A stretch of DNA of 64,000 nucleotides. It comes from Adineta steineri (Eukaryota; Rotifera; Eurotatoria; Adinetida; Adinetidae). Numbering within the stretch: the stretch's first letter is position 1; every line of letters begins with the position of its first letter. The stretch spans positions 62,001 to 126,000 of the forward strand of contig CAJNOI010000054.1 of assembly GCA_905250115.1 (NCBI GenBank), read 5' to 3'. The position numbers and the translations under genes were made by a program. The notes below the pieces were generated by a model. The model had not been told where the DNA came from and did no database searches. It saw only the letters and a program-made list of their open reading frames with translations. Of the stretch, positions 1 to 11,379 are shown one piece after another.

Positions 1-3000
1 TGCAAAGCACTTTCTCATGCTTGTTTTATACATCTGAAGTATGATATGTAAAAAAATACAATAAAACCTAGAAATATGCGCTTGACAACATTATTTTTTT
101 AATGAAATAAAAATTTTATTCTTCAACATTAACAGAAAAGAGTCAGTACATTTATAAGATAAATATTATTTTCAATATAACAGTAATGTATTGTTTGCGT
201 ATGATTATATAAAAGTTTATTTAGTTTGCATTTAGAATGTAATCGTGTCATGATGCTCAGGAAATAAGTATAGTTAGTGTCACATGCAATATCCTATTTA
301 TTATACAAAAAATATAGATCATGAAACCTAGTGTATCAAATGAGAAGATTAATAATGAATAGCTTAAAGTATTTTTAACATAGTATTACGATGAAATATT
401 ATTAAATTTTATGAAAATCGCAAGAAACTCTTCTGTATTTTTCTTAAATTTCATAGAATGAGACAGATATTTTAGAATAGACCACTTATTGTTTACAGAC
501 GACGAGTTTTCTACATATTTATTTAAAATTGAAATAGACGCTTCCGTGCAACTGTTAGATATCATCTATTCTTTATGATTATTAATAGAAATCGAAAAGA
601 TAATCTTTTACGAGAGAGAATCTTCCAGAAAGAAGATATTAGGTATCTCAGAATATTTATGCCTGCTTCATTTTTTTTATATATCTCACTATAACCCAGT
701 GAGAAAAATATTAATCTTTTAGAAAAGAAGATCTATAAAAAATCCTGATATAAATTCCGATTTGCAATGTGGAAAAGTCTTCTGATGCTCTGTATTGTGA
801 GAGGTAATTCTAAAATGTAAGGTTTTATTTTAAGATAAGATATATTCAAAATAAAATGTGCCCAGAGCTTCTTAGACATTTAGGATAGTATTTAAAAAAC
901 ATGAAATGTAGATAAAGAAAAGATGTAAACAAATATATTTGAATTAGAAAATTTGTGATCAAACTCTTAGGACATTTTTCTAGCGCTCTTGATTGTGTGT
1001 CTTGTAAAAAATATATTCAAGAAAGTTCTCTTTTTCTTTCGTATTTATTTTACATTAACCATAAACTAGTTCATAGCTTGAATTCAGGTAAGTTTTTGTC
1101 CTATAGTATAGATTTGGTATAATATTCATAAGGTCGATGATTTTTCTAAAGAAATATTAATAGAGTTACATCTGTTTCTGGCACAGTTGTTATACTTCAT
1201 ATTTTATTCATTATTTATAAGATCAAGATTGTTCCACATGCTTAAATTGAATGAAATAGACCTGATAACAGAAATCCAGAATAGATTTTAATTGACATTC
1301 ATATTTTCCATTTTGCATCTGACAAAAAAAATCGTCTAACTGTTAACTTTCATTTGAGTTCATATAATGACTAGAGATAATGTCTATTTGTTAAAAATAT
1401 ACCATCGAGATATAACCGATCGCTGATAAGAATAGAATCTTTGTTAATGTTCAACTAAAGAATAGATTAACAGTCCCTAGTCGAACTTTTTTTTAGAAGC
1501 GCATGAGATTCTTGACTTTCTTGAGGTCAGGCCTGGTCAAGCGTTTGAAAAAAAGGTTCGACAAGGGATATTATCTGATCTAATAGTCATTTTTGCACGT
1601 TGTTCAAATTAATATTTTTATTATTCTTGTATATGATTAACATTTAAGTTAAAATATACAGAGTACTTATGCGTTTCCTCGTCTATGATTGTTTTTTTAG
1701 TATCATCATCAAATAATAAGAACAATGCAATCAGGATCTATTCATTTCCGTCATATGTCGAGATCGAACCACTTACATTTCGTATTTTTGATTTATTTGT
1801 TATGTTGAGACTATATGTGATTAGATAAAAAGAAGAAAAGCCCTGGGTATGTAGACCTTTTGAACTAGATCGAAATATATAAAATAATTTAATTAAAGAG
1901 ACCTTTGTTACATATCGGTAATAGATTTTTTTTCTCACTAGGGATACTCTGTTCATGGCTGGTAAATAAATAAAATATGAGTTTATATAGAAAAATTTCA
2001 ATCGGGAAAACTATTTTTCATTGAAATATAAAATATATCGTCATATCAATCTTATGTAAACTTGTCATTTTTTTTCTGCTTCGAAGCCCAATAATATAAA
2101 GTCATGTATGGTTTTCAATTACACAATAAACACAAAGGAAAGTTATTAGTCCGATAGACTTTCTCGTTAATCATATGAAAACTAATAGTTAAAGTTAGCT
2201 TTCTAATAGGTGAAGTTCTCACTTGACATGACTTTATTCAAGGTCATTCGTTTTTTTTAGTAAATAGAGATAGTTGTTATTCTGTAAGGAATATGACCTA
2301 CATATAAAATTGGTTTAGTTTAATGTAGAATAAACGATGTCATATATATATAGAGAGATGATGCTTTCAAGATGACACGCAATAGTTATATAAAGTATAT
2401 ATTAACTAACATTTTTCTCAGGAAAAAAAACTTCCGACTTTACATGCAGCATGCTCAGGAAAACGAATTAAGCAAAGTTAATTCTTTAAAAAGGATGTAC
2501 GCATGTCAATGATCTTTTTTTGTTTATCATACATAGATTAGTATATGCTACATGATACATAATATGTGCACTCAACGATAATATTTATGTTTATTAATTC
2601 AATCGTTTTTTCTCACTAAAATATATCAAATATCTTCTATAGATATTAATTTATTCTTATATTGCCTAGATCACTCTCAATTGATTAGTTTTATTATTTA
2701 CATAAGAAGAAAAATAGAATAGAATGTTTTCTATTCTGAGTACTTTTAAGTAATCGGAAGGAATTGATGATTAATAAAGCTTTCATATGATTGTACTAAC
2801 AATTGAAGTTCACTTCTTTTCTTTTTCTTCTTCTTCTAATTTTCTATAAATGATAAGATACTTAGAACTCTTCAATTATATTCAAGAATATCACGAATTC
2901 TATTTCCTTTCAAATAATTGAAAAACATCATACTTTACTTTTATAAACCATTATTAATGTCATTTTCAAGTTCTTTGATATTTTCTTGTACCGTCTGTGT

Positions 3001-5167
3001 AGACATAATCATTGACGTTTTCTCGAAATGGGAGATGACAATATTCTGCCAGACAGACTTTAGCAGTAAGTAATCGAAAAAAGATTATTTTCTAGAAATA
3101 ATTAAACATTTTCCCAATAGGATATAAAATGAGTCTTCATCAATTTATTTCTATTTGAAAGTTGTACTTAACGAACGTAGAAGAACTTTTTTTTATCAAA
3201 TGAAACGAAATTAGATTCATATTGTCGTAATTGGTACTATTGTTTTTTTGGACCGATAATTTCTGGAAAAGTACATTAGACGTATCATTAATATAATTCT
3301 CGAAAAAATAATAAAAACAGTTCATTAAAACAGATATAAACAACGACAGGAATTTCTGAGTTTATTATTCAGTTTTTTAAAGTTATTTTTGTCATATTTT
3401 ATCCGATAATATTAACATCAAATCTGTCTTTTTTTGATTTTCATTATGAAAATTTCCCCAAGAATTTATCTTTCTATTAATAATATTTTTTTGATAATCG
3501 TATAATTTTTTTACTTTATTTTATAAGTAAAATACGGTTAATTTACTAATGTATACAAAGTAAAACTTTCTTTCTTTTATCCTAAGTAATTTATTTGTCT
3601 TTCATGCTGATTAAATCTATAGAAATCTAGAATCTATTTTCATTGAATAGAGAAGCTAAGATGTTTTCAGTTCAGTTGAAAAGTTTTTTAGTAAAGAAGT
3701 GTTCATTAAAATAATAAATCAAGTAGGTTATTCTAAATATTTTTAAAATCAAGCGTAAAAAAATATTTTATATTTAGAAGAATATTTTTAATGAAAGTAT
3801 TTTTTTGTTCTTCGATTGTTATGACGTATAGAAGATAGACTTTTTTAATGTAATAGAAGGAATGTATTGTATTAACATTTTAATGAGTGAAATGACGTTT
3901 GAAGATTTTGTTTTTGGAATATTCTAATGACATTTCTCTGTCTGAATTTAATCAATGAAGTTTTTTTAATAAAAACATATATTTATTATTATATATAAAA
4001 TATAGTTATATTGATTACAACATTTTAAATCAAAGAAAATTGTAATGTACTTTTTCTTCTTTTATTGTAGATACAGAGTACATATTTTATTATTCGATTA
4101 GATAATTAAAAAACATTAAATCTTAATCTATCAAATTTCATAAATTATTTTTGAATGTAAGTACATTTTTCAAAATAATTTCATATATGTCACTGACATT
4201 ATTAATAAAAATAATGTAAACATTATTAATTAAGAGGATAAAACTTGTTTTTTCATATTATATATTATTGTTAGAAATCTTGAAATTTGTTTCATCTATA
4301 ATGATAATACACTTTAGTTAGAGAGTTTTCTTAATGATTATAATAAACTTGTCAGTCACATTCCAATTCTCTATTTTTAAACTTAAATTAAATAACACGT
4401 TTAAATATTCGATGACTTTTATTTCGTTTCTTTTTTTATTGTTTGAGAATTATAAATTATCTAGCTTCATATTTTATTCATATGTCATATTAATTCTTAT
4501 TCAATATATAAATTGAGAACTTTCTGTATCACATTCAGTCTATAATTAATCTTTTCGGGACGGGTGGTACACGGCATATAACCATAGTCTTTTTGTTTTT
4601 GAACTGAGACATGTTATGTATTAACGATGAGAAGTAGTTGTGTATGTATCAGACTATGCTGAATGTACTGATTCACATCCTGAATATGATTTACGTGATT
4701 ATCCCCTTTTCTTCTCTACGTGAATCTATTATACTGTATCTTTCTAATTTATTCTTTTACATACGCAAATGAACATGATGTTCTTAGATGGTATCATCAT
4801 CTATACACAATCTTTGACTTTCTATGATCACTATAAGATCATCCTATATCTCCTTCCGTTCTACTTTCATACCTTGATGTGCGCATATGTTTTCCTTTCT
4901 CTCATATGCTCTTTTAGTGAATCTTTTCCTTTCCACACTCTTGTATAAATGTATATCCATTACAAGAATAAAAATTTACAGGTAAATGATAAAAGTAGGC
5001 AATGTTGCCATTGATTTACTCTTGTTTTTAACATATTTTTTTCTTTTCAAAAAAAGAATCTCATCCTATAAGAGTTAATAAGCTTTATTAAATGTTGATC
5101 ACGTATTGTAATATATAAAATATTTTGTTTTTCTTCTTTTAGTTTTAATTTAATAAAAAAAAAAAAG
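1..5167. other. Gene-poor AT-rich stretch
   Basis: I see no convincing exon on either strand in this stretch. The short open frames here (for example 1738-2001 and 3140-3343, minus) have no recognisable domain, no preferred-codon pattern and no splice partners. The only structured item is a foldback element at 1474-1568, listed separately. The last part presumably contains the promoter of the GPCR that starts at 5168. Confidence 0.6.
1474..1568. repeat. Short foldback (MITE-like) element
   Basis: Imperfect inverted repeat. The left arm starts TCCCTAGTCGAAC followed by a T-run. The right arm, read in reverse complement, starts TCCCTTGTCGAACC followed by a T-run. The central part is itself partly palindromic (CTTGAC / GTCAAG around an AGGCCT core). 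A TA dinucleotide lies a few bases outside each end, as in Tc1/mariner-type insertions, but the arms differ by one base in length, so the class is uncertain. Confidence 0.5.
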
Positions 5168-7881
5168 ATGTTCATTGAATCGTGTACATGGATTACATTT
5201 TCACTTATATTTATTGGTTCATTAGGTAACATATTATGTATATGTGTATTTCTTCGAAAACGTTTTCGTTCATCTATTTTAACACCATTTTTTGTTGCAT
5301 TATTAATTACGGATTGTATTTATTTAATGTTTCGTGTTATTAAATTATTATATTATCAAGAAACATTATTTGAACATTTCTCATCACAATTATCTTGTTC
5401 GTTAAGTTTATTTATACGTATATATAGTTCTTTTGCACGAAATGCACCACAAATATTAATACCATTAAGCCATTATGAATTATATATACGTTTTACATTA
5501 ATACTTATGGCATCATTAGCTATTCAACGTGCATATGATATGTGTCGAATATCATTTCGTTTAATTAAACGAAATTCATCATCAAGATCATTATCATTTA
5601 TACTTATTATTAGTACATTTATAATTGCATATTTATTAGAATTTTTTGGTTTAAGTATTTTTTGTTCATATGAACTTAGTTCAAAAACAACTTATCAATG
5701 GTACACTTATTTACATAAAAATCTTTCAAATGAAACTATTTCTTTAATTAATTTTATGCGTAATCAATCAGCAAGTGAAAAAGATATTAAATGTATTAGT
5801 AATAATAATTATAATAATTCATCTTGTACACATGAAGAAATTGCTCATATAACTCGTAAGTACATTTTAACGATTATTAAATTGAAGAAACAAATATATG
5901 TTGAGTACTTTTTTTTTAAGTAGAAGATAAATATTAGAATTACTTAGTTATAATTAAATTTTTTCAGAAGAGTTATTCGGTATAGATAAAAGAAGATGTA
6001 TTGATATAAATAGATAGATGATGAGATATTTTAAGGAATGCAATCAAAGAAAAAATGAATCCTTTTCTTTAAAAAAATTTTCATATTTGAAGTTTGATAA
6101 GAATTGATTAGTTATTATATATAGAGAACTTATATTTTTCTCTAGAATAATCTTCTCTTTAATTAAACGTCTAATTATATGCCTGGATATTGCTTGTTTT
6201 ATTTTATAGACCAGCAAAAATTTTTCTGCACTCTTGAGTTTATGAATTCTGTAAAATCGTTAATTATCTAAAACATGAATTTTATCATAAACTATTTGCG
6301 TTAAAAAATACGTCTGTCATTCCACTAAAAAATATGAACTAATGTTTAATTATACATCAGTAATTTTTTTTTGAAATTCTTAGTAGATTTATAGGCAACA
6401 CATACTTAACACATGAATTATAATGATAAAACTTTCAAAGGTTATAATAAACAATTGTCTAGAGATTAACGTATTGATACGATTTATATTTTTAAAGAAT
6501 TGCTGTCGAGCTATTGATCCGTACGTTATATAAATCTCATCGGTATCTTATTTTGTAGGAAATTGTTCATATTATGATTAGCGGCGGCGCCAGAAATTTA
6601 GATTAGGGTGGACTCAGACCTAATGAATTTTAAAGAGGGTGGGCTCATATAGAATATCATTGGTTTTTTTAAGATCTGAAAAAATTTCAGGGTAAGCTGA
6701 GCCCACCCTTGGCGCCGCCACGAATTATGCTACAGCATCTATTGAAACTCAGAGTCTTACACTAAACGTTGAAGCTATTATTAGTAGAAATCTAAGACAT
6801 ATCTCATATTTTTGGTAATGAATAACAGCAGACTATGTTTAGCTTTTATGCATGAGTTTTATTAGTAAAAAAAAACTCTTTGAAGTGTTTTTAATACCAA
6901 TGTCACAAAAATAGTCTTTTTTCAATTTTTGAAGTTTTACTTAGTATCATTCGGAAGAGCAGGACTTCATAACATTCTGCTTCATATGATTTTATCAACG
7001 TATAAAGCCGTATGAATTTAATTAATCTTTCTTTTTAAGGTCACTATTTCGATATACATCAACGACCTATTGTTGAATTAATACGAAAAATTCACTTTTC
7101 TTCTATGGGTACAAAAATAGCACGGAATGAACTTCGTTTAAAATATCATTATCATACATGCTTAGTTCGTTTGCAACCAGATTTATTTTTAAAATTATTT
7201 GATGTACTTTATTCACGTACACTCGGATTTAATCGATATACACTCATACTTGGTAAGAATAAGCAAATTTATTTTATCAAATAAAAAAAACTTTTTAATT
7301 TAGTTATTGGAAGTATAATTCCATCAATAATAACAATACTTGGAAATACAATATCATTACGATGGATTTTAAATATTCGAAATTCAGTTTATGAACATTC
7401 TGCTATATTTCGTCGAACAGATGAAACACGTCGAGTTATTATTATAATCACAGTTGAATGTCTTTTAGCTGTTATTAATTCTTGGCTTGTTGATATTATA
7501 TTAAGTGTTGTATTTTGTAAATGGTCAGTAGCTATTGGTGATGATTGTCCAGAATTTTTAGAACATTATCATCCATTATTAGCTTTTTTTGATTTACTTA
7601 ATTCAATGTCAAATATAGTTTTATATTGTTTTGCTACAAAACGGTTTCGTCGTGAATTAGAATGTATGCTCAAAGGATGGATAAATACAATAAGACAAGT
7701 TTTAAGAATTATTTTTAAATGCGAATGGACAAATTCATCAATAAGAAGAAAAAAATTTCATGATGAACACAGTAATGGTCCAACAGAAATTTCATTACAG
7801 TTATTCAAAAGTTCTAAACGTTTTAGTAAAAAATATGATTATATTAAAATAAAAATTGTTTCAACTCCGGATATAATCTAA
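5168..7881 (+). CDS. Rhodopsin-like G-protein-coupled receptor (three exons)
   Basis: Exons 5168-5855, 7040-7252 and 7304-7881 join in phase with GT/AG introns to give 492 aa. Visible helices: TM1 around residues 7-28 (GSLGNILCICVF, the GN of class A receptors), TM2 with an ITDCIYLMFR segment, TM3 ending in an IQRAYDMCR variant of the DRY region, TM4 around 140-165, TM5 starting IGSIIPSIITILGN, TM6 with a RVIIIITVECLLAV segment, and TM7 with NSMSNIVLYCF, a variant of NPxxY, followed by KRFRRE. Between TM4 and TM5 lies an unusually long extracellular loop of roughly 130 residues with cysteines and N-glycosylation sequons. The layout resembles FMRFamide/peptide-type receptors expanded in rotifers; the ligand cannot be read. 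Intron 1 (1184 nt) holds a hAT-like MITE. Confidence 0.85.
6579..6723. mobile_element. 145-bp hAT-like MITE inside GPCR intron 1
   Basis: The terminal inverted repeats start TAGCGGCGGCGCCA (left) and TCGTGGCGGCGCCA (right arm reverse-complemented), 12 of 14 identical, with a further shared GGGTGG.CTCA segment inside. The flanking 8-mers are ATTATGAT (6571-6578) and ATTATGCT (6724-6731), 7 of 8 identical, consistent with an 8-bp target duplication as made by hAT transposases. The element is much more GC-rich than its surroundings and has no coding capacity. Confidence 0.65.
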
Positions 7882-8419
7882 TGAACCAATCGTTTATTTT
7901 TATGTTGTTAATAAAAAATTTTTGTAATTAAATAAATATATATAAATATCAATATTTCATTCTTTTAAAGTTGAAATATTGTATCAAAGATATTCATAAA
8001 ATACCTACCTCAATACATCTACAATTATACGCTCTTTAGAAAATGATACTCTCGAAAAAGAAATTCGTTGTGTGATCTATTACAAACGATAGATAAATAA
8101 ATTTCTAAAGTAATCATGACTTTTGTGACATTCTACAATATGTAAATATGAGAACACTTAATACTATTAAAAGTAAAATCAATAAACGGCATGAGATTTT
8201 CTTTACAAATATTGTTCTACTACTTTAGTTTAGAGAAAACTACGTGACATTTCGAATATTTGTATTCATGCGATTACATGAAAAGAAACAGATGTGATTA
8301 AAAGTTCGCTTTATGTTAGACATGTAAAATTGTTTTGTTCCTAATCGATAAGATTTCACATCATTCGAAAATAGATATTTCAATTATTAGAACGTGATAA
8401 TATAAGGAATAGAATATGA
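7882..8419. other. Intergenic, 3' flank of the GPCR
   Basis: AT-rich sequence with nothing recognisable apart from likely polyadenylation signals (AATAAA-type words just after the stop). Confidence 0.5.
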
Positions 8420-9064
8420 ACATCTATCAAGGGGGAAAAAGCGAGACTTCATCTACTTCAAATGTTTTTGAAGTACGAGCGTAGTAGATTGAAGTACGGC
8501 TGAAGTAGAATGAAGTAGATTGAAGTACAGGTGAAGTAGATTGAAGTAGAAGTGAAGTAGAAGTGAAGTAGAAGTGAAGTAGATTGAAGTAGAAGTGAAA
8601 TAGATTGAAGTAGATGTGAAGTACGACTGAAGTAGAAGTGAAGTAGAAGTGAAGTATAATGAAGTACCAGTGAAGTATGAGTGAAGTAAATTGAAGTACG
8701 ACTGAAGTACCGTGAAGTATCGTACTTCACTGTACTTCAGTCATACTTCACTGGTACTTCATTGTACTTCACATCTACTTCACATCTACTTCAGTCGGGA
8801 TTTCATTTGTACTTCAAGTACTAGTGAGGTACTTGTGAAGTACTGGTGAAGTATAGTGAAGTACAACTGAAGTACATTGAAGTACCAGTGAAGTATGAGT
8901 GAAGTAGAGTGAAGTACGAGTGAAGTAGAGTGAAGTACGAGTGAAGTATCGGTGAAGTAGGGTGAAGTATCAGTGAAGTATCAGTGAAGTACCGGTGAAG
9001 TACCGATGAAGTACTAGTGAAGTACACACTCCTGAAGTCTCGCTTTTTCCCCCTTGACATCTAT
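8420..9064. mobile_element. hAT-like non-autonomous element with minisatellite core
   Basis: The element proper runs 8428-9056 (629 bp). Its ends are perfect 24-bp terminal inverted repeats (8428-8451 and 9033-9056) beginning CAAGGGGGAAAAAGCG. A perfect 8-bp direct repeat ACATCTAT flanks it (8420-8427 and 9057-9064). The 8-bp duplication is the hallmark of hAT-superfamily insertion. The core carries no transposase. It is an array of GTGAAGTAGAA-like units of about 10-11 bp that reads in one orientation to about 8716, in the opposite orientation to about 8820, then forward again to about 9020. The open frames seen across it (Tyr-Phe-Thr-Ser-Thr-Ser repeats) are by-products of the repeat. Confidence 0.85.
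8461..9023. repeat. 11-bp GAAGTA minisatellite array
   Basis: Tandem degenerate units built on GTGAAGTAGAA / TGAAGTACNNG with a period of about 10-11 bp. They fill the interior of the hAT-like element. The middle block (about 8717-8820) is inverted and reads TACTTCAC, so the array could fold into long hairpins. Confidence 0.85.
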
Positions 9065-9404
9065 AAGAACTATTGATTAACGAATAATAATTTATCGTAA
9101 TTTATATCGACTTTTTTCTTCATATAGAACAATATAAATGTGTCTATAAGCTTGATGAAAGATAAAATCTCGAATGATGATCTGATTTGATTTTTAAAAT
9201 ATCTCATATATCATTGTGCGATGTTTTGAAAATTCAATAGATAACAGCTTATTTATTTGACTTGGATATTTACAAATAACTATTCATATAGTTTCTCGTA
9301 CCCAAAGTAATGATTGAATGCCTTTTTGTACTATGCACTTTCTGGAATAATGATTTTCCCAAGTACAATCTTTAATGAATAAAGCGATGATGCATACGGT
9401 GATG
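9065..9404. other. Intergenic, nothing recognised
   Basis: AT-rich sequence between the hAT-like element and the CCGGAAAA repeat; no exon or repeat seen. Confidence 0.5.
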
Positions 9405-9408
9405 TAAG

Positions 9409-9478
9409 TAATCCGGAAAAGAAAAATCCGGAAAAAAATCTGAAAAAGAAAATTCCGGAAGAAAAAATCCGGAAAAAC
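9409..9478. repeat. AATCCGGAAAA tandem repeat
   Basis: About five degenerate copies of a 12-16 bp unit with the core AATCCGGAAAA. It lies directly beside the GGGTGTGGGT hairpin at 9496-9602. The open frame across it (minus strand, 9372-9584) is a low-complexity artefact. Confidence 0.7.
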
Positions 9479-9495
9479 TTTGTTCGAAATTTATT

Positions 9496-9602
9496 GAGGG
9501 TGTGGGTGAGGACGTGGAGGTAGATGAGTACATTAGTGTGGGTGAGGGCGTAGAGTGTTTCGTTAGTTTGTCATTTAGCCGCATCTATACCCACACCCAC
9601 CC
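9496..9602. repeat. GGGTGTGGGT hairpin
   Basis: Two forward copies (GAGGGTGTGGGTGAG at 9496-9510 and GTGTGGGTGAGGGCG at 9536-9550) face an inverted copy (ACCCACACCCACCC ending at 9602). The motif resembles a TGTGGG-type telomeric repeat and recurs in a hairpin at 24473-24563. Confidence 0.6.
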
Positions 9603-9651
9603 ATCACATCAATATTAATGAAGTTTTCTTACGAAATATAATCTTTATATT

Positions 9652-10440
9652 GAATTAGATAATAGTTCATTATCTTGTGTTGATACTAAAAATATACCAA
9701 TTTATGAATCTATATGAACAATAACTGATGCTTCAATTAAATCATCAACACCAAATCATGTTAATATATTCATTAATCCTACAAATACTATTTTCTATTA
9801 CAATGAAGTTTATTCGAATACAAAGCAATCTAGAATTCAAATAGAACGTAATCAATAAAGGATTATATCATATAATTCACAAATGAAGAAAAATCTCAAT
9901 CAATTATGGATTTATTTTATAACTTATCTCAATGAGGAACCTATAATGTATATTCATATTTATTGCTATCAAACTGAAGTAAATATCAATCTTGTTCTTA
10001 TTTCAAATATAAAAATAATTTAGATATATATGGATTATATACAACAATAGAATAAAAATGGCAAATCAAATTCTTGTCTGAAATAACATTCTCGTGAAAT
10101 AAATGATTTCAATTTTTCTATTGATTAAACAGCATATATATCAGATTATTGGTATCGTATAGTTCTTATTTCCGATGAAAAATTAGAAATTCTTACATTA
10201 CAAACAATACTAGAACGGCATACACAGTCGAATAAATATGTTAAACAGATGATTTGTATAAAGAAATTAATAGCTGTAGATGTGTAAATACAACTTATGA
10301 TAGATGGAGAGTAGAAGGTACGAGCAAATATTTGAAAGTACTATATTTTTATGAAAGAAATAATAGATGCTACAATCCACAATATTTCGAGAACAAATAC
10401 AGTTCTCAATATTATCATCATAATTTTATCAAATAAGATC
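9652..10440 (+). pseudogene. Decayed coding sequence, family unknown
   Basis: From 9652 one reading frame stays in register for 212 codons to the stop at 10285 and is interrupted by only seven stops (9715, 9856, 10021, 10048, 10084, 10126, 10285). Random sequence this AT-rich would give roughly eighteen. Each stop is one C-to-T or G-to-A transition away from a Gln, Trp or Arg codon. The residues between them (for example PNHVNIFINPTNTIF and YWYRIVLISDEKLEIL) look protein-like. The frame may continue, more eroded, to about 10900. I do not recognise the family. Confidence 0.45.
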
Positions 10441-10963
10441 GCTTACAGTTTGAGATAGTACATAGATGAATTATGCGATTTAGTTACCGTGAATAATGAG
10501 CAAAGAGAAAAAGATGTTTCAATGTTTATCAAGTCTTGTTAATTTCAAAGAGATAAAATATACAATATATTGAATATCTGGAAATAAGAAAGAAGACCAG
10601 TTTAAAGACAATGATTCATCAATTGGCTGATATATATGTATAGATATAAGATAAATGAATTAAATTACGGAAGAAACAAATAATATAAGATATATTAATA
10701 TCCATCACAGTTCTAGACAAAATACTAAATATCAATAGTAATACGTTATCTTACCAAATAGCTTCTGCTCTATTAGCTTTTCCCCATTTTGACAAAAAGA
10801 CAACAACTGATCATCAAATTCTACTTTCATATATAACGTATATCTAAAAGCATAGCATAATTCACTAGGAATATTCTCTATCATCTCATCAGAAATGAAT
10901 CATATGATAGATATATAGCGTTTTATTTGTATTGTTATTAATATTGTCTTATTGAATATAATA
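10441..10963. other. Eroded sequence, possible continuation of the pseudogene
   Basis: The frame of the upstream relic can be followed weakly (for example around 10480-10540) but with many stops. Nothing else is recognised. Confidence 0.3.
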
Positions 10964-11379
10964 TTAACCCTTCTAATACTATAAATGGACATTTCTGTCC
11001 ATGTGAGTAAAAAATTGCTATTTTTTGGTGAAATATTCAATTAATCGACATCAAATTTTGTTAAGTTCTTTCATCTACCAAATACATTCTTTTCATCTAC
11101 ATGAAAAAAGCTCATGCTATAGTATGATTCACCTATATGTCTTTTTATTATTTTTCTCATGTGTTCATGATTATTTTCAAGTTCTTTCGGAACTTTCCTA
11201 GCTTAGCTGTGTAAATATTGCGTGTGAAATGAGTGACGAGAATCCTAATATACCAGATTAATTAGAATATGAATAATAAAGTTGAGCAGAGCTAAATTTT
11301 TTATGATTTACATATATGGACAAAAATATCCTTGCATGGTATTCCACGAAACTTTTTCGCACGGTATTAGAAGGGTTAA
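10964..11379. mobile_element. piggyBac-like MITE with TTAA target sites
   Basis: Perfect 16-bp inverted ends: TTAACCCTTCTAATAC at 10964-10979 and its exact reverse complement at 11364-11379. Read as TTAA target duplications plus an element of 408 bp (10968-11375) starting CCCTTCTAATAC, this is the signature of piggyBac-superfamily insertion (TTAA duplication, CCCT-type ends). A subterminal palindrome ATGGACATTTCTGTCCAT lies at the left end and a related ATATGGACAAAAATATCC near the right. There is no transposase. Confidence 0.8.

Noticed and set aside
8428-9056. CRISPR-like array
   Set aside because: The repeats are contiguous minisatellite units without unique spacers, and the DNA is eukaryotic.
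8458-9060. Two minus-strand open frames with Tyr-Phe-Thr-Ser-Thr-Ser repeats
   Set aside because: They are translations of the GAAGTA minisatellite inside a transposon, with no start context, splice sites or domain.
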